Shown: positions 6,382 through 13,071, counted from the stretch's first letter. The stretch: DNA of 13,515 bases from Candidatus Curtissbacteria bacterium (GCA_016195765.1 JACPYZ010000024.1:1-13515); one strand, 5' to 3'. Notes: generated by a model from the sequence alone, not told the origin. Program-made: numbers and translations.

Positions 6382-6410
6382 TTGACAACTGACTATCGAA
6401 ACTTGAAAAT
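6382..6410 (+). promoter_or_regulatory. Putative gapA promoter inside the repeat
   Basis: A perfect -35 TTGACA (6382-6387) is followed after exactly 17 bp by GAAAAT (6405-6410, 4/6). The -10 ends 7 nt before the ATG at 6418, so transcription should start at the start codon. No Shine-Dalgarno sequence is present. Confidence 0.5.
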
Positions 6411-6416
6411 TGAGAA
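6382..6416 (+). repeat. Heptanucleotide repeat forming the gapA upstream region
   Basis: Five units in perfect 7-bp register: TTGACAA, CTGACTA, TCGAAAC, TTGAAAA, TTGAGAA, with consensus YTGAVAA. It ends one base before the gapA ATG. The first unit supplies an exact TTGACA -35 hexamer. The unit is related to the CTGACAA array at 11924-11958. Confidence 0.65.
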
Positions 6417-6417
6417 A

Positions 6418-7461
6418 ATGATTAAGGTTGCAGTTAATGGTTTTGGAAGGATTGGAAGGACTGCGTTTAAAGTGTGGTTTGATCGTCATAGAACAGAAAT
6501 GCAGATTGTTGCTATAAACGACATAGTAGATGCCAAAACGCTGGCCCATTTGCTGAAATACGATAGTAATTATGGCCCGTGGAATAGGAAAGTTTCTGGC
6601 GAAAACCTGATTGAAGACATTAAAACAGCAGAACCTGGGCAGCAGGTAGGGAAGCTAATTGTTGATGATATTGTAATTCCAACATTTGCAACTAAAGAAC
6701 CGGAAAAACTGCCTTGGCTTAATTTAAAAGTGGACGTTGTTGTTGAGTCGACGGGGAAATTTACCGATGAGGAAGGTATGCACAAACATCTTACCGCGGG
6801 CGCATCAAAAGTAGTTTTATCAGCACCTGCTAAGGGTGGCAATGTTGGCACATTTTTGCTTGGTGTAAATGAGCAGAACTACAAGGGAGAGAATTTAATT
6901 AACAATGCTAGTTGTACGACAAATTGTATTGCCCCGGTTGCCCGTGTAATGCAAGAAGCGTTTGGAATCAAAAAAGCGATGATGACAACAATTCATGCCT
7001 ATACCCAAGACCAGGTTTTACAGGATGGACCTCACAAAGATTTAAGGCGAGCAAGGGCAGCAGCTGGCAATATTGTGCCAACTTCAACTGGGGCTGCGAT
7101 TGCGACGACGGAAGTTTTACCAGAATTAAAAGGACTGTTTGATGGGGTTTCTTTGAGAGTACCGGTTGCGGTTGGTAGTATTTCGGATTTTACTTTTTTA
7201 CTTGCTAAGAAAACGTCGGTTGAAGAAGTTAATGCTGCGCTTACGGCAGGCGCAAAAAGCATGCCAGGAATAATGGCAGTTACCAGTGAGCCGATTGTTT
7301 CTTCTGATATCGTAGGTAGATCGGAGAGCTCTATTGTTGACTTGTCTTTAACTCAGGTTGTAGATGGAGACATGGTGAAGGTGTTTGCTTGGTATGACAA
7401 CGAGTATGGTTACTCGAATCGTTTGATTGAACAGGTAATTCAAGTAGGAAAGACGATTTGA
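6418..7461 (+). CDS. gapA: Glyceraldehyde-3-phosphate dehydrogenase, NAD-dependent type
   Basis: Oxidises and phosphorylates glyceraldehyde 3-phosphate to 1,3-bisphosphoglycerate, the substrate of the PGK encoded 4.6 kb away. The 347 residues start with the Rossmann motif MIKVAVNGFGRIGR, then AIND (32-35), NASCTTNC with catalytic C166, TTIHAYT with H193, and WYDNEYGYSNR near the end. Asp35 after the second strand and Pro in DGPHKDLRR argue for NAD+ rather than NADP+ preference. The frame continues upstream to a TTG at 6382, but those 12 extra residues are translated heptamer repeat and precede the universal family start; the ATG at 6418 is chosen. Small deviations from consensus: NNASC instead of SNASC, and GAAIATTEV instead of GAAKAV. 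The likely promoter yields a leaderless mRNA. Confidence 0.95.
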   Translation: MIKVAVNGFGRIGRTAFKVWFDRHRTEMQIVAINDIVDAKTLAHLLKYDSNYGPWNRKVSGENLIEDIKTAEPGQQVGKLIVDDIVIPTFATKEPEKLPWLNLKVDVVVESTGKFTDEEGMHKHLTAGASKVVLSAPAKGGNVGTFLLGVNEQNYKGENLINNASCTTNCIAPVARVMQEAFGIKKAMMTTIHAYTQDQVLQDGPHKDLRRARAAAGNIVPTSTGAAIATTEVLPELKGLFDGVSLRVPVAVGSISDFTFLLAKKTSVEEVNAALTAGAKSMPGIMAVTSEPIVSSDIVGRSESSIVDLSLTQVVDGDMVKVFAWYDNEYGYSNRLIEQVIQVGKTI

Positions 7462-7472
7462 TTTATTTTTAA

Positions 7473-7499
7473 CTTGATACTAGTATTGCCCATTAAATA
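7473..7499 (+). promoter_or_regulatory. CTTGATA element upstream of the 184-aa gene
   Basis: CTTGATA (7473-7479), the same unit as twice upstream of pgk, is followed by CTAGTAT and later TAAATA (7494-7499), which ends 5 nt before the ATG. TTGATA could be a -35, but the 14-bp gap to TAAATA is short. The site may be a decayed copy of the repeat, a promoter, or both. Confidence 0.25.
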
Positions 7500-7504
7500 C
7501 ATTC

Positions 7505-8059
7505 ATGGGACTAGCAGATACAGAACACCCAAATCCAGCAGTTTCCATAATTGATAACCCAGATTTAATTTTTGACAAGATTGGGGATATGGTTGAATCT
7601 GGAGACGAGGCTGCGCAAAAGGCTTTTTTTACCGAACAATATTTACCTTGGATTCAAGAGCAGTGGGTTATTGTTCATGGAATGATCGAGGAAAATAAGT
7701 TTCGCCAGTTAACGCCGGGTGAACCGATGGTAAGACTTGTCATTTTAGGACCACATAAATTCTTGAAAGAGAAAGATGCTGAAGAAGATGTTTTAGATAA
7801 AGGGAGCATTGAGTTTCACTGCATTTTAGGTGAGGATACTCCACATCCGGATCGGCTTTTTATGTTGTTTTCTTATGACTTTAGAAGTGGTGATTTGCTT
7901 AACGTTGGAGCAGAAATTAAACAAGAAGTAGTATTGGGTGACCATGTTCGGGATCGATCTATTCACAAAGTGTCGATTAATATTGACGATCAAACTTTGC
8001 AATGCAGAGGCAGGCACGGCAATTTTAATTTATCTCCGGTTGGTTTAGTGGCTGTTTAG
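7505..8059 (+). CDS. Unrecognised 184-aa cytosolic protein
   Basis: I do not recognise this protein. Residues 15-70 are predicted helical and acidic (IFDKIGDMVESGDEAAQKAF, then YLPWIQEQWVIVHGMIEENKF). From about 75 the sequence alternates like beta strands: MVRLVILGPHKF, SIEFHCILGED, RLFMLFSYDFRSGDLLNVGAEIKQEVVLGDHV, SIHKVSINIDDQTLQCRGR and NFNLSPVGLVAV. It has no signal peptide, membrane segment or nucleotide-binding motif. Two cysteines (106 and 167) and several His residues are present but form no clear motif. It lies between gapA (43 bp upstream) and nnrD (67 bp downstream) on the same strand, which hints at a role near triose-phosphate or NAD(H) metabolism, though separate promoter-like sites precede it and nnrD. 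It is not the NnrE epimerase: the GPGNNGGDG-type motif is absent. Confidence 0.75.
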   Translation: MGLADTEHPNPAVSIIDNPDLIFDKIGDMVESGDEAAQKAFFTEQYLPWIQEQWVIVHGMIEENKFRQLTPGEPMVRLVILGPHKFLKEKDAEEDVLDKGSIEFHCILGEDTPHPDRLFMLFSYDFRSGDLLNVGAEIKQEVVLGDHVRDRSIHKVSINIDDQTLQCRGRHGNFNLSPVGLVAV

Positions 8060-8078
8060 TTTATGAAAGTTTTTAATA

Positions 8079-8107
8079 TTGCCCTAGAGTATCATTTCTG
8101 ATATACC
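8079..8107 (+). promoter_or_regulatory. Putative extended -10 promoter of nnrD
   Basis: TTGCCC (8079-8084), 17 bp, then TATACC (8102-8107), preceded by TG one base away (TG-A-TATACC), an extended -10 arrangement. Predicted initiation is near 8114, leaving a leader of about 13 nt without a Shine-Dalgarno sequence before the ATG at 8127. Confidence 0.45.
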
Positions 8108-8126
8108 TCCTTTAGTTAAACTGTCC

Positions 8127-8963
8127 ATGGATCTTTCTAAAATTTATCCCAATAGGCCAGAGTGGGTGCATAAAGGTGCGTATGGCAACGTGATGGTTGT
8201 TGGTGGTTCAAAGTTGTATACAGGCGCGGCAACTTTGGCTGCAGTGGCTGCGCTGCGTGCGGGGGCAGACATGGTGACGGTTTGTGCACCAGAAAGGGCC
8301 GCCAACGTTGCTGCCAACCAAACACCAGCTTTGATGACATTTCCCTTAAAAGGCGACCATTTTACGGGGCGTCATGTGGCGACAGTTCTCGACAATGCTC
8401 ACCTGCGTAAAATTAATTGTTTTGTGATTGGCTGTGGTTTGGGTAGGAACGTAATGACAGTCGGAGCGATACATAATTTGATTTCTAAAATTTCTGTACC
8501 GATGGTGCTTGACGCTGATGCCTTGCGCGCAATTTCTCAGAGGCCGGAAATTGTATATGGGAAGCATGTGGTTTTGACGCCTCATGTTGGAGAACTAGCG
8601 ATTCTTCTTGGCCAATCGCGGATTTCTGAAGATGTGGATACCCGAATTGTGGCTGCCAAACAAGCAGCTTTAAAATATCGAGCGGTGGTGGTTTTAAAAG
8701 GTTACGTGGATGTGATTACCGATGGACGCAGTTTGATAACCAACAATACGGGTTCACCCTTTATGACAAAGGGTGGTTTTGGAGATACGCTGGCTGGGAT
8801 TTGTGGCGCACTACTTGCTCGGGGTACTGGAATGTGGGAAGCGGGACATGCGGCTGCTTATATTAATGGAAGAGCTGGGGAGATGGCTGGGGAACATAAG
8901 GGGGAAGGCGTAATTGCTTCCGACATTTTTGATTTTATTCCACGGGCGATCCATACTTCTTAG
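8127..8963 (+). CDS. nnrD: ADP/ATP-dependent NAD(P)H-hydrate dehydratase
   Basis: Repairs hydrated NADH and NADPH (NADHX, NADPHX) by nucleotide-dependent dehydration in the cytoplasm. The 278 residues cover a complete YjeF C-terminal (ribokinase-like) domain: GNVMVVGGSKLYTGAATLAA at 20-39, VIGCGLGRN, MVLDADALRAI, LTPHVGEL (P152, H153, E156), VVLKGYVDVITDG, then NNTGSPFMTKGGFGDTLAG with the catalytic Asp of the GxGD motif at D220. The partner epimerase domain (NnrE, YjeF N-terminal) is not fused here, although it often is in bacteria, and was not seen in the window. NADHX is a known side product of GAPDH, whose gene lies 666 bp upstream on the same strand. The gene ends convergent with the surface-protein unit. 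Confidence 0.93.
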   Translation: MDLSKIYPNRPEWVHKGAYGNVMVVGGSKLYTGAATLAAVAALRAGADMVTVCAPERAANVAANQTPALMTFPLKGDHFTGRHVATVLDNAHLRKINCFVIGCGLGRNVMTVGAIHNLISKISVPMVLDADALRAISQRPEIVYGKHVVLTPHVGELAILLGQSRISEDVDTRIVAAKQAALKYRAVVVLKGYVDVITDGRSLITNNTGSPFMTKGGFGDTLAGICGALLARGTGMWEAGHAAAYINGRAGEMAGEHKGEGVIASDIFDFIPRAIHTS

Positions 8964-9016
8964 CTATTATTTAAGGCGACCAGAGCGTTTTTAAGGGTCT
9001 TGCGAGGTTTTTATTA

Positions 9017-9928
9017 CTATTGCTTGCCTGTTAAGAGGATTTTAAGTGACCTGCTAAGCCTTCTGCGCAATAAGAAGAGCATGAACAGAACGACTAATAC
9101 GGCAATTCCTACTCTGACAGGAAAGGCGTAAAATTTGCTTGCGGCATGCAGTTGACTATTTGCGGTGCCATAAGAAAGCGACAGGTCAGCAGTGTATTTA
9201 CCAATAAGCCATTTGTCTTTGCCCATTGCGCTCATTTTTCTGACAGCTTGAGGTAGGACATTTTCTCCTTGAAAGCCGATATAAGTTTTGTGGCCCAACA
9301 TATCGCTTAGTGTGATAACCCCCGCTGGTTTGATATGCACGCCACCCGTGTTTTTAACCCTCAAGTTAAATTTGACTGGACCAAATTCATAGAAATTTTG
9401 GTCCGGCTCGAAGGATTCAATGTTGGCAGTTTCTGTGACCTTGCCTGGAATTCTAACTAAAAATAGCGTGGCGATTTCTTGAGCAACGGCTGCACCCCCG
9501 GGGTTTTTTGGAGCAACTGTACCAAAAACTACCGAACCAAAATGGCCACCAGCTTCAGCATTTGTTGGGGGGGTAACCGAATAACTGAATTTAACTTCCT
9601 GATTTGGGGCTATTTCAGCTTTCTCGGGAGTTATTTTAATCCAAGATGCAAGGGAAAAGGGAATGTTTTCTTTGGTCAACGCGACGCCACCTTCTTCGCC
9701 TTCGGCCGAAAAGTTTCTTAGGTCAGTGCTTATTGAAAGTGCTTTGTCTGTGGTGTTTTTAACATAAAGGCTACCTTCCTGCGTTTTGCCTGGTTCGAGA
9801 CCAAATTCAAGATTGCTTGGATGAACAATTAAAGCGGGAGGGACTGTTTGTGCTTGGATGACTGTAAAAACGGCTGCAACTATAAAGATTAACCCAGCAA
9901 ATCCGATGGCCTTTTTGTTTTTAACCAT
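9017..9928 (-). CDS. WxLIP-like (DUF916/DUF3324-type) membrane-anchored surface protein 2
   Basis: A 303-residue exported protein. An N-terminal hydrophobic signal sequence (about 8-27) is followed by an Ig-like beta domain (about 32-155: LIVHPSNLEFGLEPGKTQEG, LYVKNTTDKALSIS, WIKITPEKAEIAPNQEVKFS, AGGHFGSVVFGTV). A second beta domain (about 165-265: GPVKFNLRVKNTGGVHIKP, YTADLSLSYG) is followed by a C-terminal transmembrane helix (269-287) and a basic cytoplasmic tail (RRRLSRSLKILLTGKQ). This order matches the DUF916-DUF3324 proteins that in Firmicutes bind WxL proteins and peptidoglycan. It is the last gene of the minus-strand unit, 5 bp behind the WxL-like secreted protein, its likely partner. 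The gene at 11040-11993 has the same architecture. The family call rests on pattern and context. Confidence 0.7.
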   Translation of the reverse strand: MVKNKKAIGFAGLIFIVAAVFTVIQAQTVPPALIVHPSNLEFGLEPGKTQEGSLYVKNTTDKALSISTDLRNFSAEGEEGGVALTKENIPFSLASWIKITPEKAEIAPNQEVKFSYSVTPPTNAEAGGHFGSVVFGTVAPKNPGGAAVAQEIATLFLVRIPGKVTETANIESFEPDQNFYEFGPVKFNLRVKNTGGVHIKPAGVITLSDMLGHKTYIGFQGENVLPQAVRKMSAMGKDKWLIGKYTADLSLSYGTANSQLHAASKFYAFPVRVGIAVLVVLFMLFLLRRRLSRSLKILLTGKQ

Positions 9929-9933
9929 TTTTT

Positions 9934-11028
9934 TTAATATGTTGGATCGGCGGTATAGGTTAGCGTTGTGGAATATGTTCCAGGAGGCTGGACATTGCTG
10001 ATTTCGACTTTGACTTCGACGTGAGTAGGGTCGGCATTGATGGCAGCGGTACGGTTAGCAACTTTAACGTTACTGGTTGTGAAACCTAACCATTTATTGG
10101 AGCCGAATGTAACGCTATTACCATCGGCAGTATAGGCGAGAGATGACTGGGTTGAGCTGCCATCGAATGTTTGGGCATTTGCAGCAGTTGAACAGTCGGA
10201 GCTGACGCAGGCTTGATCACGGAGAGTATCGCTGGCGGCATCGGTCATTTGCGCCGTGTACCGGGCGTAAAGATTGTAACCATGGGCAGCATTGGTAGAA
10301 ACAGTTAACGTTTGTGAACCCCAAGCTGTACTGCCGGCAGCAACGGTACCCAAAGGGATAGTGGCTGAGGTAGTTGTTACCGGGCTTGAATCTCCAGATC
10401 CGTTGACGGCGCTGCCGTAGTTGGCGACGCTAAAAGAAAGGGTTGGGTCGACAGTGACTGAAGTCAACACGCCTGCAGTTGTAACTAGCGCACCAACATT
10501 GCTGTTATCAACCAGGCCTGAGCAGGTATGGGTTGAAAGAGTTGAGTAAGTGGCTATTTGGAAATAGAAAGATGAGGCTGACGGGTTTGTCATAGTGTTG
10601 GTCGTGATGGTTACTGAGGTTGCGGTTGGTGTTGCACCTGTTGCATATTCGTATTGCAAAATACCATTGGTGGAATTGTAAAGTGTCCAGTTGCCGTCTG
10701 TTAAACCACCGCCAGTAACTGAGGTTTTGACGGCGCTTGTAGTTGTCATGCCGGCTGGGGCTGTAGTTGCTGGATTAGCTGTTAAGGTTATGTGCGCCGT
10801 GGTGTCAGAGAAGATAAGGTCTATACATTTGATAGCTGAGGTAGATGAGAATGTGTAGGTAGCTGTATAAGTAGTGGTTGCTTGACTTGGACGAGAGTCG
10901 CTGAGTTGGACACTAGTAGATGACAATAAACCAGCATCGGCGCGGGCAGGCAGTGTTAGGAAAGCTGAAAGCGTGAGAAGAACAACTAAGAAAAGATAAA
11001 CCGGTCTCCTCAGGGCAAATTTTTTCAT
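9934..11028 (-). CDS. Secreted beta-rich surface protein with WxL-like C-terminal domain (2)
   Basis: A 364-residue exported protein. The signal peptide is residues 1-30 or 1-32 (MKKFALRRP, hydrophobic core, ARA-DA-G). The mature part is extremely rich in Thr, Ser, Ala and Gly. An N-terminal domain starts VQLSDSRPSQATTTYTATY and contains IKCIDLIFSD (C68), a pattern I associate with Patescibacteria surface proteins. The C-terminal domain from about residue 190 contains LTVSTNAAHGYNLYARY and ends GTYSTTLTYTADPTY, which resembles the end of Firmicutes WxL domains ('tYsatLTWTLtdaP') with the final Trp replaced by Tyr. Four cysteines (one pair in QACVSSDC) may form disulfides. No sortase motif or membrane anchor is present, so retention probably depends on a partner such as the protein encoded 5 bp downstream. 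Paralogue: 11995-13071. Confidence 0.7.
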   Translation of the reverse strand: MKKFALRRPVYLFLVVLLTLSAFLTLPARADAGLLSSTSVQLSDSRPSQATTTYTATYTFSSTSAIKCIDLIFSDTTAHITLTANPATTAPAGMTTTSAVKTSVTGGGLTDGNWTLYNSTNGILQYEYATGATPTATSVTITTNTMTNPSASSFYFQIATYSTLSTHTCSGLVDNSNVGALVTTAGVLTSVTVDPTLSFSVANYGSAVNGSGDSSPVTTTSATIPLGTVAAGSTAWGSQTLTVSTNAAHGYNLYARYTAQMTDAASDTLRDQACVSSDCSTAANAQTFDGSSTQSSLAYTADGNSVTFGSNKWLGFTTSNVKVANRTAAINADPTHVEVKVEISNVQPPGTYSTTLTYTADPTY

Positions 11029-11039
11029 CCACTTTAACT

Positions 11040-11993
11040 TTAGTTATTGCGAAGTAGGCTGTCAAGAGCAGCTCTGATTCTTTTTCTGCCGAATTTAAGG
11101 ACAATCAGAACAGATGCAACAAGTATGGCAAGCATTATTTGTTTTATTGGCAAAACGGCAAAGTATATGTCCTTATATATGTAGTTTCCTTGACCGACAG
11201 AGATTGCTAGGTGCCCTTTATATAAGGGAAGCATTGTTGGGTTTAAACTGATAGTTTCTTTCCATGTTCTGGTTTTGGCAGGGAGGATTCTTTTATCCAA
11301 AAGTTCATGAGTTTGATTTTTACCCAATAAGGGACTAACGGTGAGCGATGGTTTGGCAGTGAAATGGTTGAAGTAGGAATTTTTGACAGCAAAAGAAAAA
11401 GTGATTGGAGATTTTTGATAAATTAGCTGAGTTTGTAAATTTTCAATTGTGACTTTGTTTTTCAAGTCGTTGTAGTTGGGGTTCCCATAGGTGGCAAAAA
11501 CGAGGGCGCCGATTTTGGAGAGGACGGTTGGCTGGTCTTTTTGTTTTTGGGTTGAATAGAAAGGGGTAAAGAAAACGGTTTCATAATAACCGCCTTCTTT
11601 GATATCTGCTGGGGTTTTAATTTCCAGGGTTATGGTTTTTTCCTGGTTTTCTTGAAGGATAAAAGAATTGTCTGAAAGTTGGGACCAGCTGATCATTGGG
11701 GACTGTGGCGGTGGGTTGGGATCTACTTGGCTGGGGTCGGGTGGAGAGAAATCTTCGATGTGGGCGCTAATACCTAAGGGAACGTTTAACAGGTTTTTAA
11801 TTTTGATTTGATATGTTTGGGTTTTACCTTTTTCCAGGTTAGTATCGATGATGATTGGTGATACATTAATTAAGCTATTGATAGCTTTATTTGTAGTTTG
11901 ATCTAGTGATTGGGCGTGAACTTCTGACAACTGAAAGCTGACAACTGACGTCTGAATAATTAGTGCGATGGTTAAGATAATCAGTCTTTTCAT
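11040..11993 (-). CDS. WxLIP-like (DUF916/DUF3324-type) membrane-anchored surface protein 1
   Basis: A 317-residue protein starting at the ATG 11991-11993, one base after the TAA of the preceding gene. A longer reading from 12029 would overlap that gene and put a polar stretch before the signal peptide, so it is rejected. Architecture: signal peptide (MKRLIILTIALIIQTSVV through VHA-QS), Ig-like domain 1 (INVSPIIIDTNLEKGKTQTY, IKIKNLLNVPLGISAHIEDF, ITLEIKTPADIKEGGYYETV), beta domain 2 (ITFSFAVKNSYFNHFTAKPS, YKGHLAISVGQGNY), a transmembrane helix (283-299) and a basic tail (KFGRKRIRAALDSLLRNN). The layout is the same as at 9017-9928, though sequence identity is low, so these are old paralogues. 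The signal peptide codons contain a heptamer repeat array. The probable role is holding and displaying the WxL-like protein encoded just upstream. Confidence 0.7.
   Translation of the reverse strand: MKRLIILTIALIIQTSVVSFQLSEVHAQSLDQTTNKAINSLINVSPIIIDTNLEKGKTQTYQIKIKNLLNVPLGISAHIEDFSPPDPSQVDPNPPPQSPMISWSQLSDNSFILQENQEKTITLEIKTPADIKEGGYYETVFFTPFYSTQKQKDQPTVLSKIGALVFATYGNPNYNDLKNKVTIENLQTQLIYQKSPITFSFAVKNSYFNHFTAKPSLTVSPLLGKNQTHELLDKRILPAKTRTWKETISLNPTMLPLYKGHLAISVGQGNYIYKDIYFAVLPIKQIMLAILVASVLIVLKFGRKRIRAALDSLLRNN
11924..11958. repeat. Heptanucleotide repeat encoding part of a signal peptide
   Basis: Five units in perfect register on the plus strand: CTGACAA, CTGAAAG, CTGACAA, CTGACGT, CTGAATA, all beginning CTGA. 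Read on the minus strand they lie inside the gene at 11040-11993 and encode the C-terminal half of its signal peptide (region IQTSVVSFQLSEV). Because 7 is not divisible by 3, the repeat is read in rotating frames. Confidence 0.75.
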
Positions 11994-11994
11994 T

Positions 11995-13071
11995 TTAATA
12001 GTTAGGCACGATTGTGTAGATGATGACATTTTGATAGGTGCCGGCTTTGGTAGTGTTATCGGCAGTTACCCGGTAGGAGATAGTGAACTGCTCATTGGAG
12101 ATTGCCGGATCCTGGACAGGGCCAAGATTGTCTGCTGCCGGGTCTCCTGGTGCTGAGGTGTTAGTGACAAAACCGGCGTATTTGGTGCCGGAAGAGAACC
12201 TAGTGGTTCCACCGGAACCGCCCAGATTATTATCGTTTGTGGTGTAACCAAAACCTGTTCCTGACCAGGTTGTGGGGGCGCTGTTGGCACTGCCGTAATC
12301 GGCAATGGTGCCATCCGGGGAGGTGAGAGCTTGGGTTTCCTTGGTGTAAATGGTGTAGCCACCATAAGCGTTAGTGCTTGTAGTTAGAACAGTCGATTTG
12401 GTACTGTCAGTATAAGAATTGGCGCCATTAAGATTTGCGAAGGTAATATTGTTGGAATCGACACCAAACGTCAGTGATGAGTCCGAGGTAGTAGCCTGGG
12501 CAGTTTGGGTGTACTCGGACTCGGTGAAATTGCCTTGTCTGGCTTTAACTTTGACTGTATAAGTAGTACTGTTTTTAAGGTTCGTTATGAATTTACCTGA
12601 GGCTGAGCCCCAGGTTGCGTAGGTCATAAAGTTTGAAGCCCCGAAGCTGCTGCCGATGGTGAAATCGCTTTGGACATAACGGGTATCGGTTGCAAAGTTG
12701 TCGCCGCTGATGGCAACGGCATAGGTTGCATCGCTAGGGTTACCACCGATACTTATGACAATCTTCAGACGGTCATAATTAGTGGCCGGGTTTGTGAAGG
12801 TTGGAGCGGGTGGGACTCCTGCTTTGATTTCCCAAATTAAACCGCTGCCAACGCCGTAATTTGTGGAAGTTAGTTTGCCATATTCAAGTTCGCCAGCTGT
12901 GCCGAAGATTGTGTAGTTGGTGGTATTTGAACCGGTGGCACCAGTTCCTCCCGCGCCAAAGGAATAGTCTTTGATTTCGTAGTTAGTGCTTTGAGGACCA
13001 GCCAGGACGGTAGTGGTTAGAGGGTAGTGGATAGTGATTAGTGAGAACAAGATCACCACAAGCTTTTTCAT
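11995..13071 (-). CDS. Secreted beta-rich surface protein with WxL-like C-terminal domain (1)
   Basis: A 358-residue exported protein. The signal peptide is residues 1-24 (cleavage VLA-GPQ). The mature N-terminus carries three (S/T)TNY motifs at 28-31, 50-53 and 69-72, spaced about 20 residues and separated by Gly-rich turns. A fibronectin type III-like domain follows (about 87-196: PPAPTFTNPATNYDRLKIVIS, NLKNSTTYTVKVKARQ). A C-terminal domain (about 198-358) contains LTFGVDSNNITF, STNAYGGYTIYTKET and the end AGTYQNVIIYTIVPNY. That domain parallels the one in the paralogue at 9934-11028 and looks like a WxL domain in which the terminal W-x-L is Y-T-I. There is no anchor of its own. It is the first structural gene after the HTH gene and lies 1 bp before its likely membrane partner. 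Part of its signal peptide is encoded by a heptamer array. Confidence 0.72.
   Translation of the reverse strand: MKKLVVILFSLITIHYPLTTTVLAGPQSTNYEIKDYSFGAGGTGATGSNTTNYTIFGTAGELEYGKLTSTNYGVGSGLIWEIKAGVPPAPTFTNPATNYDRLKIVISIGGNPSDATYAVAISGDNFATDTRYVQSDFTIGSSFGASNFMTYATWGSASGKFITNLKNSTTYTVKVKARQGNFTESEYTQTAQATTSDSSLTFGVDSNNITFANLNGANSYTDSTKSTVLTTSTNAYGGYTIYTKETQALTSPDGTIADYGSANSAPTTWSGTGFGYTTNDNNLGGSGGTTRFSSGTKYAGFVTNTSAPGDPAADNLGPVQDPAISNEQFTISYRVTADNTTKAGTYQNVIIYTIVPNY
13011..13045. repeat. Heptanucleotide repeat encoding part of a signal peptide
   Basis: Five units in perfect register on the plus strand: TAGTGGT, TAGAGGG, TAGTGGA, TAGTGAT, TAGTGAG. On the minus strand they are read as codons of the signal peptide of the gene at 11995-13071, giving the unusual His/Tyr/Pro-containing core LITIHYPLTTTV. 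On the plus strand the frame would be full of TAG stops. Confidence 0.75.

Noticed and set aside
6382..6417. TTG start giving GAPDH 12 extra residues.
   Set aside because: The extra residues are translated heptamer repeat and include the -35; the family starts at MIKVAVNGFG.
8106..8114. CCTCCTTTA, resembling the 3' end of 16S rRNA.
   Set aside because: No surrounding rRNA sequence; it lies just after the nnrD -10 and is most likely chance.
8964..9016. Possible bidirectional terminator between the convergent nnrD and surface genes.
   Set aside because: There are two T-runs (near 8988-8992 and 9008-9012), but only a 4-bp GACC/GGTC stem with a long loop; no convincing hairpin.
9479..9721. Plus-strand frame inside the surface gene at 9017-9928.
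   Set aside because: Antisense to a gene with a clear signal peptide, two beta domains and a transmembrane anchor; no independent support.
11994..12029. Longer N-terminus of the WxLIP-like protein 1.
   Set aside because: It would overlap the previous gene by 35 bp and put polar residues before the signal peptide; the ATG at 11993 sits 1 bp after the stop.
768..13045. Heptamer arrays considered as CRISPR or microsatellites.
   Set aside because: Units are 7 bp without spacers, so not CRISPR; they are too degenerate for simple microsatellites but keep the 7-bp step.
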